From: Colius striatus
Taxonomy: Eukaryota > Chordata > Aves > Coliiformes > Coliidae
Direction: 5' to 3'
NCBI RefSeq assembly: GCF_028858725.1
Contig: NC_084764.1
Span: 21,069,501 to 21,133,500 of the forward strand
DNA: 64,000 nt
Shown: piece after piece, positions 42,101-52,306 of the stretch
Numbering within the stretch: the first letter of the stretch is position 1
Layout: each line of letters opens with the position of its first letter
Position numbers and translations under genes: made by a program
Notes under the pieces: generated by a model
Told to the model about the DNA's origin: nothing
Seen by the model: the letters and a program-made list of their open reading frames with translations, nothing else
The model's database searches: none

Positions 42101-43819
42101 ACTAGTAGCAAATGGCAGGGTTTTGAAAATTTACAATCTTGCTTTTGTATGCTTTGTAAAAACACACTAACTCTGCAGTTGTCTGTTTCTGAAGTTGTAC
42201 TTACTTAATGCAGAAAAATTCCTGCAATTGCCTTGAAATTTCCATTTACCATAAGCTTGCAAAAGGCTTGCTTTCTCTGGCAAATGAAGCTTTAGTGGGG
42301 AACTGCAACACATGATATTAAACGGAGCACTTGATGCAATGCAATAAACAGAAAGTAAGTATTATACAAGGCAACTGTCTTACTGCCTGTTCTCATAGCT
42401 CTGTTGGTTGTTCACAATTCACTCCCTCTAACAGATGTTTCATGCTGTAATTCAAGCCTGAGTCTCTACATCTGTAGCCACAGTTCATGAAATGAACTAT
42501 TTCAATCACACAGTGAGAAGTACTGCTCTGCAGCTGTAGCAACTTCTTCCATCTAACCTTTGTGCACAACAGCTGCTTGGGAAATGAAATTGAATCCTGC
42601 CCTCACCAATATCCTCATTGTATGATGCTGTAGTAGAAGGTACTTTTACATTGACTGATTTGCAGGTTTTTTATTACGTCATTTTCTCCATTTTGAATGA
42701 TCCTCCTAAAGAAAAAACAAACAAGCAAGCAACCTTCCAATCTATTTTCTCTCACCTCAGAACTGAGAGCAAACATACTCTTACTACTAATAATGAAACT
42801 GAAAATTCATTCAGTGATCACAAGTTACCGTTATCACCTCATTCATGTCACTTTTTCCTTCAGTCAAAGCCAGATATTTTTTTCACTGCTCAGCCCACTT
42901 TCCCCATTACTCTCGGGGTATAGAACAAGTCTTGTCTTCACACTAGTCAGTGTGCACTTTTTCCTCAAAAAACAATCTTCAACTCTGTTTGTTGTGGGAA
43001 GAACTTCATGAGGTCTCTAAAGTCCTCACATGTATAAAAACTCCTATCAAAATCAAGTTTTGAGACCCAAGCCTTCCAAGCTGACGATAGGCACTCTGAG
43101 ATTTGTGAGAGTTCCTTTTCTCAATTAGTGTACCTCAAGTATTGCATTCAGAGAGAAAAGCATTGGTTTATCAAAAGCTGACTTCACCAAAAGTCATGCC
43201 CTTATGCAATATGCACATACAATAAACATATTTTTGTGGTGTACAATATTACAGACTTAGAAATATTACAAATATGCATTAGTGATTGGAATTAAGATAG
43301 GCCAGCTGGATCTGAGCTACATTTGCTCCTTGCAAGGGTTACAAGTTAATGCTGCCTTAATTACATCTGCATTGTGTTAAGGCAAAATTACTGAAAGAAG
43401 AAATAGACAGGACTCATTCAGATTTGAAGTGGTTCCAGGAGGGCAGGATTGCCATAAAATCTGGGTCACAGCGTCTACAAATTGGCCAGCAGCAAAATTT
43501 AAATCTGAAATAATAAAAAGGCAGATGTACTAACAAAATACCCTCTAATTCTAACTAAAGGCTGGAATTGTAATGTATACGACCAGAAATTTCAGCAGAA
43601 GGCCCAACTGGCAAGGCAAGGAGCTGTTAATGAATTAAAATGCAAAAAAGAAAACATAGAAGCAGAAACAAGGACAGGCAACAAAGGAGTTACATAAAAG
43701 AATTGCTTAGGCAATTAGGGATGGTATCAGGAAAGACAGAGCCTAGCTGGAGCTTAAGCTCCTGAGGGGCATAAAGGGTAAAAGGAAATTAATTCTGTCA
43801 GCATGCTAATAGCAAACTG
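42101..43819. other. Intergenic; possible extension of the decayed CR1 at its right end
   Basis: No gene is recognised. The last 400 bp have lysine/glutamate-rich broken frames that could be an upstream part of the CR1 at 43,820-44,318. Confidence 0.5.
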
Positions 43820-44318
43820 AGGTTCAAAGGAAATATGAAGCTGTTGATGAATGAAGGAGACAACCTGGTAGCAGATTATATAGCAAAGGCTGAAATACTC
43901 AGTGATTTGCCTCAGTCTTCAAAAAGTTCACAGACCTAAACTTGTTTGAGAAAGGAGGAAACGCTGAAGTAGGAAAGTTAAGGATGGTGAAAAAGCTCAA
44001 TGATGTGATTGTGAAGCCACATAATCCTCTGAACATGTGATAATCCAGTGAGATTCATGGAAAGGGGCTAATATTACAGTCATCTTTAAGAAGGATGCAG
44101 AGGAATATCAGAGGAACTAAATGCTGGCCAGCTTCAACTCAGTCCCCATGCAGCACATCTCCCTGCGATCTATTTCCAAACGAAGGAAGGACAAGAAGGC
44201 ACTGAGGAAAGGTGTGGATTTACAAAAGGCAGATCAGCCCTGACTAATTTGATTGCTTTTGTTAATGAAATTCCTTGCTGTATGAACAAGGGGGAAGCAG
44301 TGAATATGATATACAGCC
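43820..44318 (+). mobile_element. Decayed CR1 reverse transcriptase fragment
   Basis: Conceptual translation at 44,216-44,315 gives GFTKGRSALTNLIAFVNEI followed by MNKGEAVNMIY. This is the CR1 stretch normally written FTKGRSCLTNLIAF..MDEGRAVDVVYLDF that leads into reverse transcriptase motif A. Upstream, 44,060-44,180 resembles the preceding CR1 segment (ITVIFKKDAEEYQRN, then the region before ISKR). Many stops and indels separate the pieces. Homology ends abruptly just before motif A. The more upstream part (43,400-43,820) may belong to the same element but I could not align it convincingly. It is the most diverged LINE copy in the window. Confidence 0.75.
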
Positions 44319-44853
44319 CTCAGTGATTTCACACATCAAAATCATCAGTTTTATAAATACAAAAACTTCTCATGCAATGCCTGCAAGTCACAAGCACTTT
44401 TCCTCAGCTGCAAAGACACCTGTGGCTGCTCCAGACTTCAAAGGCCATTTGTTTCTCTTTCCTGACACTTCGGACCTTCTTGCTCAGATTTGCCTGAGCT
44501 GTTTTCATGTCATGGGACAGCTCCCAGCTCAGAACTCTGCAATGCTGCTTGACTCATTTGTACAACACCTAGGACAGTGATCAGGCATGAGGATCTTCTT
44601 GTTCTATGAACTAGTGGTTCCTTGTATATTCCATGGAGAGTTTCTTCCAAATTAGCACATTAACCTGGATTTATCAGAAGCATTCATTCAATTCTAAAAA
44701 TCCTCACTGAATTTTTTTCTTCTGAACATTTTACACCTCCAAGATAACTGTCTTGTTACATTAGTTCCAGTTGGATAAACATTTTGGGCAAGCCTTTGTC
44801 CAACCACATCAACACATCTCATTTCCTTTAGTCAATCACACTCATCTCTTTTT

Positions 44854-44951
44854 ACAGACAAAATAAAGAAAAAAGGCATGAAAATCAGCACCCATGTATT
44901 TCGTTTCTGCTTATTTTGTATTCCTTTTTAGAAAATAAGGATCAAAAGAGA
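44854..44951 (+). repeat. Unnamed dispersed repeat, copy 2
   Basis: Same orientation as the copy at 40,395-40,497 and about 4.45 kb away. The shared features are tacagac, an A-rich stretch, catgaaaatcag, gtttctg.ttatttt and agaa.ataaggatcaaaaga. Sequences outside these limits do not align. Confidence 0.75.
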
Positions 44952-45051
44952 ATCATTCTGCTGAATTATCTCTCTCATGTTTCTTTGTGCATATTTTATC
45001 TTAGAAGTACACCTTTTTAAAAGAAGCTGCTTGTTACACTTAGGAGAGTTT

Positions 45052-45056
45052 CAGCT
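45052..45056. repeat. Target-site duplication CAGCT, left copy
   Basis: Identical to 46,133-46,137, directly abutting the LTR termini. Confidence 0.85.
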
Positions 45057-46132
45057 TGTGGTGGTTTAACCCTAGCTAGGTGTCAGGTGCCCAGCAAAGC
45101 CCTTCTATCACTCCCCCTCCTCAGCTGGACAGGGGAGAGAAAATATAATGAAAAACTTGTGAGTTAAGGACAAGGAGATCACACAGTAATTACTGTCACG
45201 GGCAAAACAGACTCAACTTGGTGAAAAATTATTTATTAACAATCAAAACAGAGTAGGGAAGTAAGAAAACTGACTCTTAAAACATCTCTGCCTACCTTCC
45301 CAGGTTTCTACCTCCACACCCTCAGTGGTGAAGAGGGACTTAGGATGGGGGTTGCGGTCAGTTCATCACAGACAGCCTTTGCTGCTGCTTCCTCTCAGAG
45401 GGAGGCCTCCCCACACTTCCCACTACTACAGTGTGGGGTCCCTCCCATGGGAGACTGACCCTCACAAACTTCTCAAACATAGGTCCTTCCCATGGGCTAC
45501 AGTTATCACAAACTGCTCCAACACGGGTTTCATCCACAGGGGAAACAGTCCTTCAAAAATTAACTGCTCTAGTGTAGTTTTTCCATGTGGTCACAAGTCT
45601 TGCCAGAGAACTTGCTTCAGTGTGGACTCTTCTCCATCCTCAGGTTCACAGGTTCTGGCAGGAACTTGCCCTCATGGTTTCATAGTCTCCTTTGTGCATC
45701 CACCCAATCCAGTGTGGGGTCCTCCCTAAGCTGCAGATGGATCTCTGTTCTGCTGTGGCAACCAAGGTTGCAGGGGCAAGGCCTCAACATGGCCTGCACT
45801 ACAGGCTGCAGGGGAATCTTTCTTCCAGTGTTTGGGCACCTCATCCCCATCATTTTTCACTGACTTTGGTGTCTGTGGAGATGTTATCCTCACTCTTTTC
45901 TTCTTCTGTAGTTTTAGCACCCATGCAGTAACTTCTTCCCCTTCTCAAATGTTTTAATCCCAGAGGCATTACGTCCATCATTAATTGGCTTGGCCTTGGT
46001 CAATGGCAGGTCCATCTTAGAGTCAACTGACACGGGCCCTGTAAAATATAGGGAAAGCTTCTAACAGCTTTTCACAGAAGTCACCTCTGGAGCCATGCTG
46101 CTACCAAAACCTGGTCAGACAAGCCCACTACA
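45057..46132 (-). mobile_element. Solo LTR (1,076 bp), ERVL-like, with 5-bp target duplication
   Basis: On the minus strand the element starts tgtagtgggcttgtctgacc and ends ggttaaaccaccaca, giving TG..CA ends. The flanking bases are CAGCT at 45,052-45,056 and CAGCT at 46,133-46,137, a perfect 5-bp target duplication, as expected for ERVL-class integration. The middle contains several diverged units of about 45 bp (recognisable by gggtccctcccatggg-type starts at 45,435-45,660). No internal retroviral sequence is present, so this is a solo LTR left by recombination. Open frames inside (for example at 45,325-45,729) are accidental. Confidence 0.92.
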
Positions 46133-46137
46133 CAGCT
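46133..46137. repeat. Target-site duplication CAGCT, right copy
   Basis: Identical to 45,052-45,056, directly abutting the LTR termini. Confidence 0.85.
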
Positions 46138-47454
46138 TATTCCATTAAAATATTTCAAATCAGTTCTTTATAGGCTTTCTTTCTAAATTATGTCTTAAAA
46201 CATCAAAAATGCTATGACAGGTTGTTTACTTTAGAGGGTTGTCATTATTTTTATCATCATCTCAAGTTTGAACTGAAAATAAAAATAAAATATTGCTGTG
46301 TTTTTCTAAGTGTGTGAATTTAACTCAAAGTCTACACTCATTGGGCCAACACTTATATAGACATAAAGGAGGAATAATCAAAGACACCTGACATTTGTAA
46401 CCAGCATAATTGGAACCAGAATCAGAACAGAAGCTTCATGCATATATATACAGCCCTCTTGAGGTTTGCCAAAGGTAATGCCAGCAACTCAAATATTCTC
46501 ACTCACTGGGAATCCGTGCCATACCATTATTTTCTCTGCAGCTGGCCTGCTCCGGCAATCCTACAAGAATGGAATTGCAACCAAAGTGCAGCAAAGCTTA
46601 TGTTAGCATTAAGCACTGATACTCAGATACATGTCTCAGAAGATAACATCGTCCTTTAACCAAAGCTCCGATGCTGCAGAGGATTAGCACACACATTTGA
46701 TCCACACACAGCAAATAAACCACTTATTGCATTGTGATCAAATTTGCAAAAGCAAACCATTCCATTTCTTTGTGGGACTGGAAGCAGAAGCTGTAAGAGA
46801 GCTCTTTGCTTCCTGTAAGGACACAGGAACTACCAAGAGCAATGTGCAATGTAGTATTTCAGATAATACATATTTTTAATATATACTTCTATCAGTAAAT
46901 AAAATAGTTCTGTCTGAGATTAACACATTGCAGAAATCTGAGTAAAACAGATGTCCTATTTATTCTGTTCAGCTTAATTCCAAGTTATTTCAAGCCCTGC
47001 TTAGAGTGGCATTACATCATACATAGCCAAATATATCACCACAAAAAAAAAAATCCAGACTTAGTTGTACACATTGCTTAACTGGGACAAAGGACATCTT
47101 TCTTTTAGATGAAACTGAGGACCTGTCACTTCATAAATTTCAGATGCTTATGCACAGGGAACAATTTAACTTTTTGTTTAATCTGCATTCAGTCTACTGA
47201 TTAAGATGGATTTAGCTTTTGAAAGAGTTATCTTTCCAGTTAAGATCATCTCTCAGAAAATATTCTCTGCAGTTTTGCACAGTGTCACAAAGACAGAGAC
47301 TGATGTGGGGAGCAGTGAGCTCTTGGTCCCTTTCCTGCAGTTTATGGGACTATTTTCATTTGGGCTACAATTATTTTGGGTAACAAGTAGCCACGTGCAA
47401 GGACCTGTCTTTAAATTTGTAAATTTCCAACTTCTTTTTAAGTCAAAAAAAACC
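46138..47454. other. Intergenic, no gene recognised
   Basis: AT-rich sequence between the first solo LTR and a CR1 tail. No feature is identified. Confidence 0.6.
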
Positions 47455-47560
47455 ATCTAGACAAGGTTCTAGCTCTAGGTGGCCCTGCTTAAACAGGACG
47501 AGTGGACAAGATGACCTTCAGAGGTCACTTCCAATCTCAACCTTTCTGTGATTTTGTGAG
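47455..47560 (+). mobile_element. CR1 3' tail
   Basis: About 105 bp matching the extreme CR1 3' end: ctagctctaggtggccctgc, then acaagatgacc, agaggtcacttccaa, and a terminal tttctgtgattttgtgag. Only the 3'UTR is present. Decay is evident in the terminal repeat. Confidence 0.88.
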
Positions 47561-49498
47561 AAGTAACATATACAATTACAGGGCTCTCTGTCCTGCAGTC
47601 TTGGTAGATCAAATGCAGTTACCAAATACATTGCATTTTCTGCAGTTATCTATCAGAGTGGTATTCTTGCTCTCTGAAGGAAAAATCATTCATAACTCAG
47701 CCAGAAAAGGTCATTACATTATTAAGTCATTTAAACCATCACTTCAATCTGAAAGACATGGCTACCAATTTGTGCATCTGTGCTCAAAAGCATCCTATCA
47801 ACATGTGACTAACACATCTGATAAGGACAAAGTAAAGCAATTTCAGTTATCTCCAAAGGAAAGGAAGTAACAGCAGAATATTTATGTAGTAAAATTTCAG
47901 CACAACCATCTTTTTCATTTTAGTCAGCCAGTCACAGTGTACTTGGCTTGATTTAACTTTGATGGGCCAAAAATCAGAAAACAGAATTGAGCAAAGGTCT
48001 ATTTGCCATGAATGTGCTGGGTAACTTATTCTGCAAAGGCTGCACTAGTCTGCTCCTCCACCCCTTCATTGCATAGCTTTGCTTCAGGGGCATTTCTGCC
48101 TTTCTTGGAAACAGACACTTACCACAGCTTTCTCTAGGATGACAAACTGGTGCTTGCAATCAAATGAATGCTGCAGAATGTCTCGCTGGTATTTGGGGTT
48201 AAGTTAGCTTCCTGTTTGGAAGCTGGCAAGGATTTTTCTGCTCCTACTAGATTGGCAGAGACTACCAAGATACTACATCTCATATGTCCAACTTCCGTCA
48301 CCTGGGCATTTCACTTAAAATTATTTGCAATTGCAGAGAACCCCAGACATTGTGCTATACTTTTGATCTCCACTGCTTTTTCTCCCATGACACAGCACAA
48401 ATCTCATCTTGCATTTTGTGAGAAAACTATTAGATCTGCAATAGATGTTACAATATCTTTTGTAGCTTATAGCTTATTCACAGAGGAAACAGCATAAAGT
48501 AGACCCACCTGAGCAAAGTGCCTGTTACACAAGTACTGTTGTGGGGAATTAGCTCTGATGGCAATCTTCCTTTCCAGACCTGTCTTTACTTCGGTGAAAA
48601 AAACACTTTATCTTCTGCAAACAGTTTTAGCTTCAAAGAGCCTATGATAAAATCCTCATTTTCTAAAGGACAACACAGACTTTCCATTAAGTTCTGTAAC
48701 AAGTTCTCTCATTTTTTTCTTTTACAGAGACAAAATGGGAGTAGAGTTCCATTGTTTGGTGAGCTGCCATCATTTAAAGCATGTCATCTCCACTTACCTT
48801 CTTCTGCAGAGGAGTGAGAGCAAGTCTGAAAAGAAGTTACGTCCTCTCATGGCGTAGCACTGCTCACACCACAGTGCTAGATACATCTGGCCTATTTTTC
48901 CCTTCAGTGCAGTGTGTAAACTCCTAGAATGGGAGAATATATTACAGAAACTTGTATAGGAGAGTCACATCTTGATTCTAACTAGACTGGCAGCATTGCT
49001 CTTCAGCAACATATAGACCCAACTTGGCCCTTTGACTGTCAGCCTGGCTGGCTGCCAGGGCCTCTCTTTACAGCCTGCCTTTCACATCTGTTCTTGGACA
49101 AACAGGAGGAGGGCTCAGCAGCTGGGCTTCTGTGTAGACAGCATCTGTGTTAAGGAGAGATCTGAGGGTCATTCGCTGCTCTTTCAGCTGTTTCTTAGCA
49201 CACTAAAAAAATTCAGCAAGTAGTATTTTGGCCACCTAAAAAACTTCCTTAGTTTTCTGGAAAAATTCAATAGAAGTCCCTCTAAAAAGCAGTGCCAACA
49301 AAAATAAACTTGCTACAGGATGAATAAAATTCAGCAGTGTCACTGCCATGGTAGCACTCTCTTCAGGTCATAGAGAATAGGGTCTTAAAAGGTTCACATC
49401 AGTTACAGACAAGGCTCAAACGTGTCTGCACTGCTAGAGAAAGCTGAAATACTAGTCCCCAGTATGTAGCTGAAAAGGGAAGGGACAGTTGAATCTAG
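47561..49498. other. Intergenic, no gene recognised
   Basis: Sequence between the CR1 tail and the next LTR. Frames of 99-122 codons (47,502-47,870, 48,168-48,497, 48,518-48,817, all plus) lack any recognisable domain; the first overlaps the CR1 tail. Confidence 0.6.
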
Positions 49499-49503
49499 AA
49501 ATG

Positions 49504-50359
49504 TGTCCTGGGCCTTTGGAACCCTCTAAGGACAGGGAGGGCTCACTCGCCACTTATGGTCCTGGGCAAAACAGACAAGGCTACTCAACTTGGGCACAAA
49601 AACAAAAATTAAACCACCAGCATCCAAAAACATAACAAACAGAAAACACCACAGAATAGCATGATGATGAAGAGCACAACTGGCCCTTTAAGACCACCTT
49701 TTCCCCACCTCTCCCCTCTACCCAGGCTCAGAGCCCTGATCCCACTGTCTATATCTCCTCTCCCCCTTGAACGGCTCAAGGGGGGGCATGGAATGGGGGT
49801 TTCTGTCAGTCTTTTTCTGATGGCTCCCGCCACTTGTCTCTCAAGGCAGACAGCTCCTCACTGGCCCTTCCTGAACCACCATGTGGTCCCTCACAGGGCT
49901 GCAGGGCCTCTCCCCTCCTGTGTGTGTCTCTGCGGCCCACAGGCTCCAGAACAGCCTGCGCCATGGCCACCTCTTCACACAGTCTCTCGCCCGTCTGGGT
50001 GCACTCACACGGAGCTGCTGGTGGCTCTCAGTCCTGCCATGGCCCTGCATGGGTTGCAGGGGTACAGCCTCCGTTCTCACGACTGGTTGCAGAGGGGTCC
50101 CTGGTCCGGTGCTCCTCCTTCCTTCCTCCTCTGGCTGAGGGGTCTGCGTGGTGACCTCCATCTTGTACCACTCCTACACCTCCTCTTCTGCTGCAGATTT
50201 GCCTTCTTAATGATGGCAGAGGCACCAGATTGTCCTGTCCAGGCTGGAGTTGGGTCCACCTCAGAGCCAAGGGATGTTAAAAGAAGTGCTTACTGGGAAA
50301 AGCACTGCAGCCCCCTCCCCATTACCAAGAAAAAAGCAGCTCCATACAAACTCATGACA
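49504..50359 (-). mobile_element. Solo LTR (856 bp), related family, with 5-bp target duplication AAATG
   Basis: The plus strand starts tgtcctgggcc and ends actcatgaca, so termini are TGTC..GACA. AAATG flanks both sides (49,499-49,503 and 50,360-50,364). In the minus orientation the opening ttggtaatgggg resembles the opening of the composite LTR at 50,492-52,634 (tggtaatggggaagg), and the body shares its GC-rich character. No internal region is present. A 237-codon frame at 49,661-50,374 is an artefact of the high GC content. Confidence 0.85.
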
Positions 50360-50378
50360 AAATGTAATCTTTGATGTT

Positions 50379-50491
50379 TGTCGTGGTTTTGCCCAGCCAG
50401 CAATGAAGCACCACAACAGTTTCTCACTCAGTGTCCCCCATCCCACTGCCACCCTTGTTAGGATGGTGGAGGCTCCAGCAAGATAGGAGGA
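50379..50491 (-). mobile_element. LTR end fragment
   Basis: tgtcgtggttttgcccagcc followed by agcaatgaagcaccac matches the end (minus sense) of the ERVL-like LTR family also seen at 1,807-2,092. Only about 110 bp remain before the next LTR begins at 50,492. Confidence 0.6.
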
Positions 50492-51434
50492 TGTGATGGT
50501 TTAGCCAGGTGTCCAAGTCATAAAATCACTCCTCCTCCTAAGCTGGACGGGAGAGAGAGAAGCAGTTTGTGAGTTAAGGACGGAGAGATCGCTCAGCAAT
50601 TAGCGTCACAGGTGAAACAGACTCAACTGAGGGAGAAAAATATTTGATTTATTAAAGGAACAATAAAAGCAGGAATAAAACTGAATCTTAAAACACCTCC
50701 CCCCATCCTTCCCTCTTCCCAGCACTCCCCTTCCTTCCCCCTAGGCAGTGCAGGGGATGGGGGTTGCAGTTCATTAAGATGGACTTTGCCAGTACTTCTT
50801 CTCAGGGGAAGGAGTCATCACATTTCCCAATGCTGCAGTGTGGAGTCCCTCCCCACAGGAGACAGTCCCTCATGAACCTCTTCAGCACGGGTCCTTTCCG
50901 TGGGATACAATTCCTCATGAACCGCTCCAGCATGGGATCTCCCACAGGCGCAGCTCCTCACACCTTGCCCCAACGTGGGTCACTCACTGGGAGAAAAGTC
51001 CTTCAGGTGCGGACTGCTCCAGCCTGAGTCACTCACAAGTCCTGACAGCAAACCTGCTCTGGCCTAGGCTCCTCTCACCCCACTGGCTCCCAGGTCCTGC
51101 CAGGAACTTGCTCCAGGGTGAGCTTCCCACGGAGTCACAGCCTCCTTCAGGCATCCACCCGCTCTGCTGTGGGGTCCTCCACGGGCTGGGACTGGGTCTC
51201 TGCTCCCCGGTGGTCTCTATGGACTGCAGGGGCACAGCTGCCTCACCACGGGCTGCACCACAGGTCACAGGGAAGTCTTTCTTCCAGGGCCTGAGCACCT
51301 CCTCCCCCTCCTTCTCCAGTCACCTTGGTGTCTGTGGAGATGTTTTCACGTTCTCACTCCCTGTTGCTGCTGCAGTTTAGCTTCTCTCTTCTCAGATGAG
51401 GACGACTCCTGGCATTCTTCCCGTGCTCTGATAT

Positions 51435-51652
51435 GGGGTCCCTCCCTTGGGATACAGTCATTAACGAACTTCTCTGGTGTGAGTTCTTCCCAGCAGCTAT
51501 AGCTTCTGCCGATACAGGGTCCCTCCCATGGAATGCAGTCCTTAGTGAATATCTCTGGCGTGTGTTCTTCCCCACACTTACAGCTTCTGCAAATACAGGG
51601 TCCTTCACACAGGACACGACCTCTTCTGGGAATATTCACTGCCCCTGATGCA
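51435..51652. repeat. Tandem repeat of about 82 bp inside the composite LTR
   Basis: Three consecutive units begin with gggtccctccc or gggtccttc (about 51,436, 51,516 and 51,598) and the first two end agcttctgc..ataca. The third unit is partial. The units differ at roughly one base in five, so the array is old or pre-dates the insertion. Confidence 0.75.
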
Positions 51653-51683
51653 GGGTCTTTAACAAAGTGCAAACAAATCACAG

Positions 51684-51689
51684 CTTCAC
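51684..51689. repeat. Target-site duplication CTTCAC, left copy
   Basis: Same six bases as 52,301-52,306, abutting the nested LTR. Confidence 0.88.
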
Positions 51690-52020
51690 TGTGGAGGAAT
51701 GGTTAAGGGAGAATGGACATGGATCCCTGGGTATAATGTTAGGCCCATTGGGACAAGGCAGCCTGAGCTCTAGTTATATGAATTTAATGCACAATCAAGA
51801 CTAGAGTCAGAGCCATGGTTAAAGCAGTTGCTGTCATGTAGACAGCAGGCCGCTTTCTGTTCCCTCAAGGTCGGACTGTTTTCAGCTAAAAGTGGAAAAC
51901 AACTTCGGGGAAAAACAAGATGGGAAAATGTGAGGGAGCTTGCTTATCGCAGAAACCGCAAGTAGGATGAAAATGTAATCTATTAGCTGCTGTTGCTGAG
52001 CTAGCTTTGAAGCTGCTGTG

Positions 52021-52028
52021 TATATAAG
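52021..52028 (+). promoter_or_regulatory. LTR TATA box
   Basis: TATATAAG lies 332 bp into the nested LTR. Transcription would start about 25-30 bp downstream, near 52,050. It is the core promoter of the class II LTR and could still act as a cryptic promoter. Confidence 0.7.
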
Positions 52029-52043
52029 TTACAGCCTGCTCTC

Positions 52044-52049
52044 AATAAA
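52044..52049 (+). terminator. LTR polyadenylation signal
   Basis: AATAAA 16 bp after the TATA box, the compact arrangement of many class II LTRs in which the signal lies at the U3/R boundary. Cleavage would fall around 52,060-52,075. Confidence 0.65.
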
Positions 52050-52139
52050 GAAGATTTCTGCTATCACTCACATTGAGTAGGACTGATTTCTTCCCACCCA
52101 GCTGAGAATCGGACTCTGGGTTGACTGCTGCATGAAGTA

Positions 52140-52262
52140 GGCTTAGAGCTGGTTTTTCAGGTTTCGAGCCTGGTTTCAGGCTTTGAGCCTGGTTTTCAGA
52201 CTTTGAGTCTGGTTCATTTTTCAGGCTTCGAGCCTGGTTTCAGGCTTTGAGCCTGGTTTTCA
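52140..52262 (+). repeat. Six-unit tandem array with a conserved mini-hairpin, in LTR U5
   Basis: Units at 52,140-52,159, 52,160-52,178, 52,179-52,198, 52,199-52,223, 52,224-52,242 and 52,243-52,262 (20, 19, 20, 25, 19, 20 bp). Typical unit: GGCTTTGAGCCTGGTTTTCA. Units 2-3 and 5-6 form a repeated pair. In each unit the first 11 bases form a 4-bp stem with a 3-base loop. Unit 4 reads GACT-TTG-AGTC, with both arms changed. Units 1 and 2 keep pairing by a G.U wobble. The array lies after the predicted poly(A) site, so it would be in the 5' leader of full-length element RNA. Confidence 0.85.
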
Positions 52263-52300
52263 GTCTGGTTTTTAGGCCAAGAGCCGAAAACTTAGCGGCA

Positions 52301-52306
52301 CTTCAC
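52301..52306. repeat. Target-site duplication CTTCAC, right copy
   Basis: Same six bases as 51,684-51,689, abutting the nested LTR. Confidence 0.88.

Larger units (their letters stand above)
51690..52300 (+). mobile_element. Solo LTR (611 bp), class II (ERVK-like), nested in an older LTR
   Basis: Starts tgtggaggaatggttaag and ends aaaacttagcggca, TG..CA termini. CTTCAC flanks it on both sides (51,684-51,689 and 52,301-52,306). A 6-bp duplication is typical of class II (alpha/beta-like, ERVK) elements, whereas the host LTR type uses 5 bp. A TATA box (TATATAAG, 52,021-52,028) and a poly(A) signal (AATAAA, 52,044-52,049) mark the U3/R region. The remaining 230 bp would be the rest of R and U5, and contain a six-unit hairpin-forming tandem array. 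It is transcribed toward SEC23A but on the opposite strand. No internal genes remain. Confidence 0.9.

Noticed and set aside
45325..45729. 134-codon open frame
   Set aside because: Inside the solo LTR at 45,057-46,132 and built on its internal tandem units; not a gene.
49661..50374. 237-codon open frame, plus strand, the longest on that strand
   Set aside because: It lies almost wholly inside a solo LTR (49,504-50,359), antisense to it. Several overlapping frames exist on both strands there, and the composition explains them. No domain is recognisable.
50838..51380. 180-codon open frame, plus strand
   Set aside because: Lies in the composite LTR and follows its 45-bp repeat units; antisense to the element.
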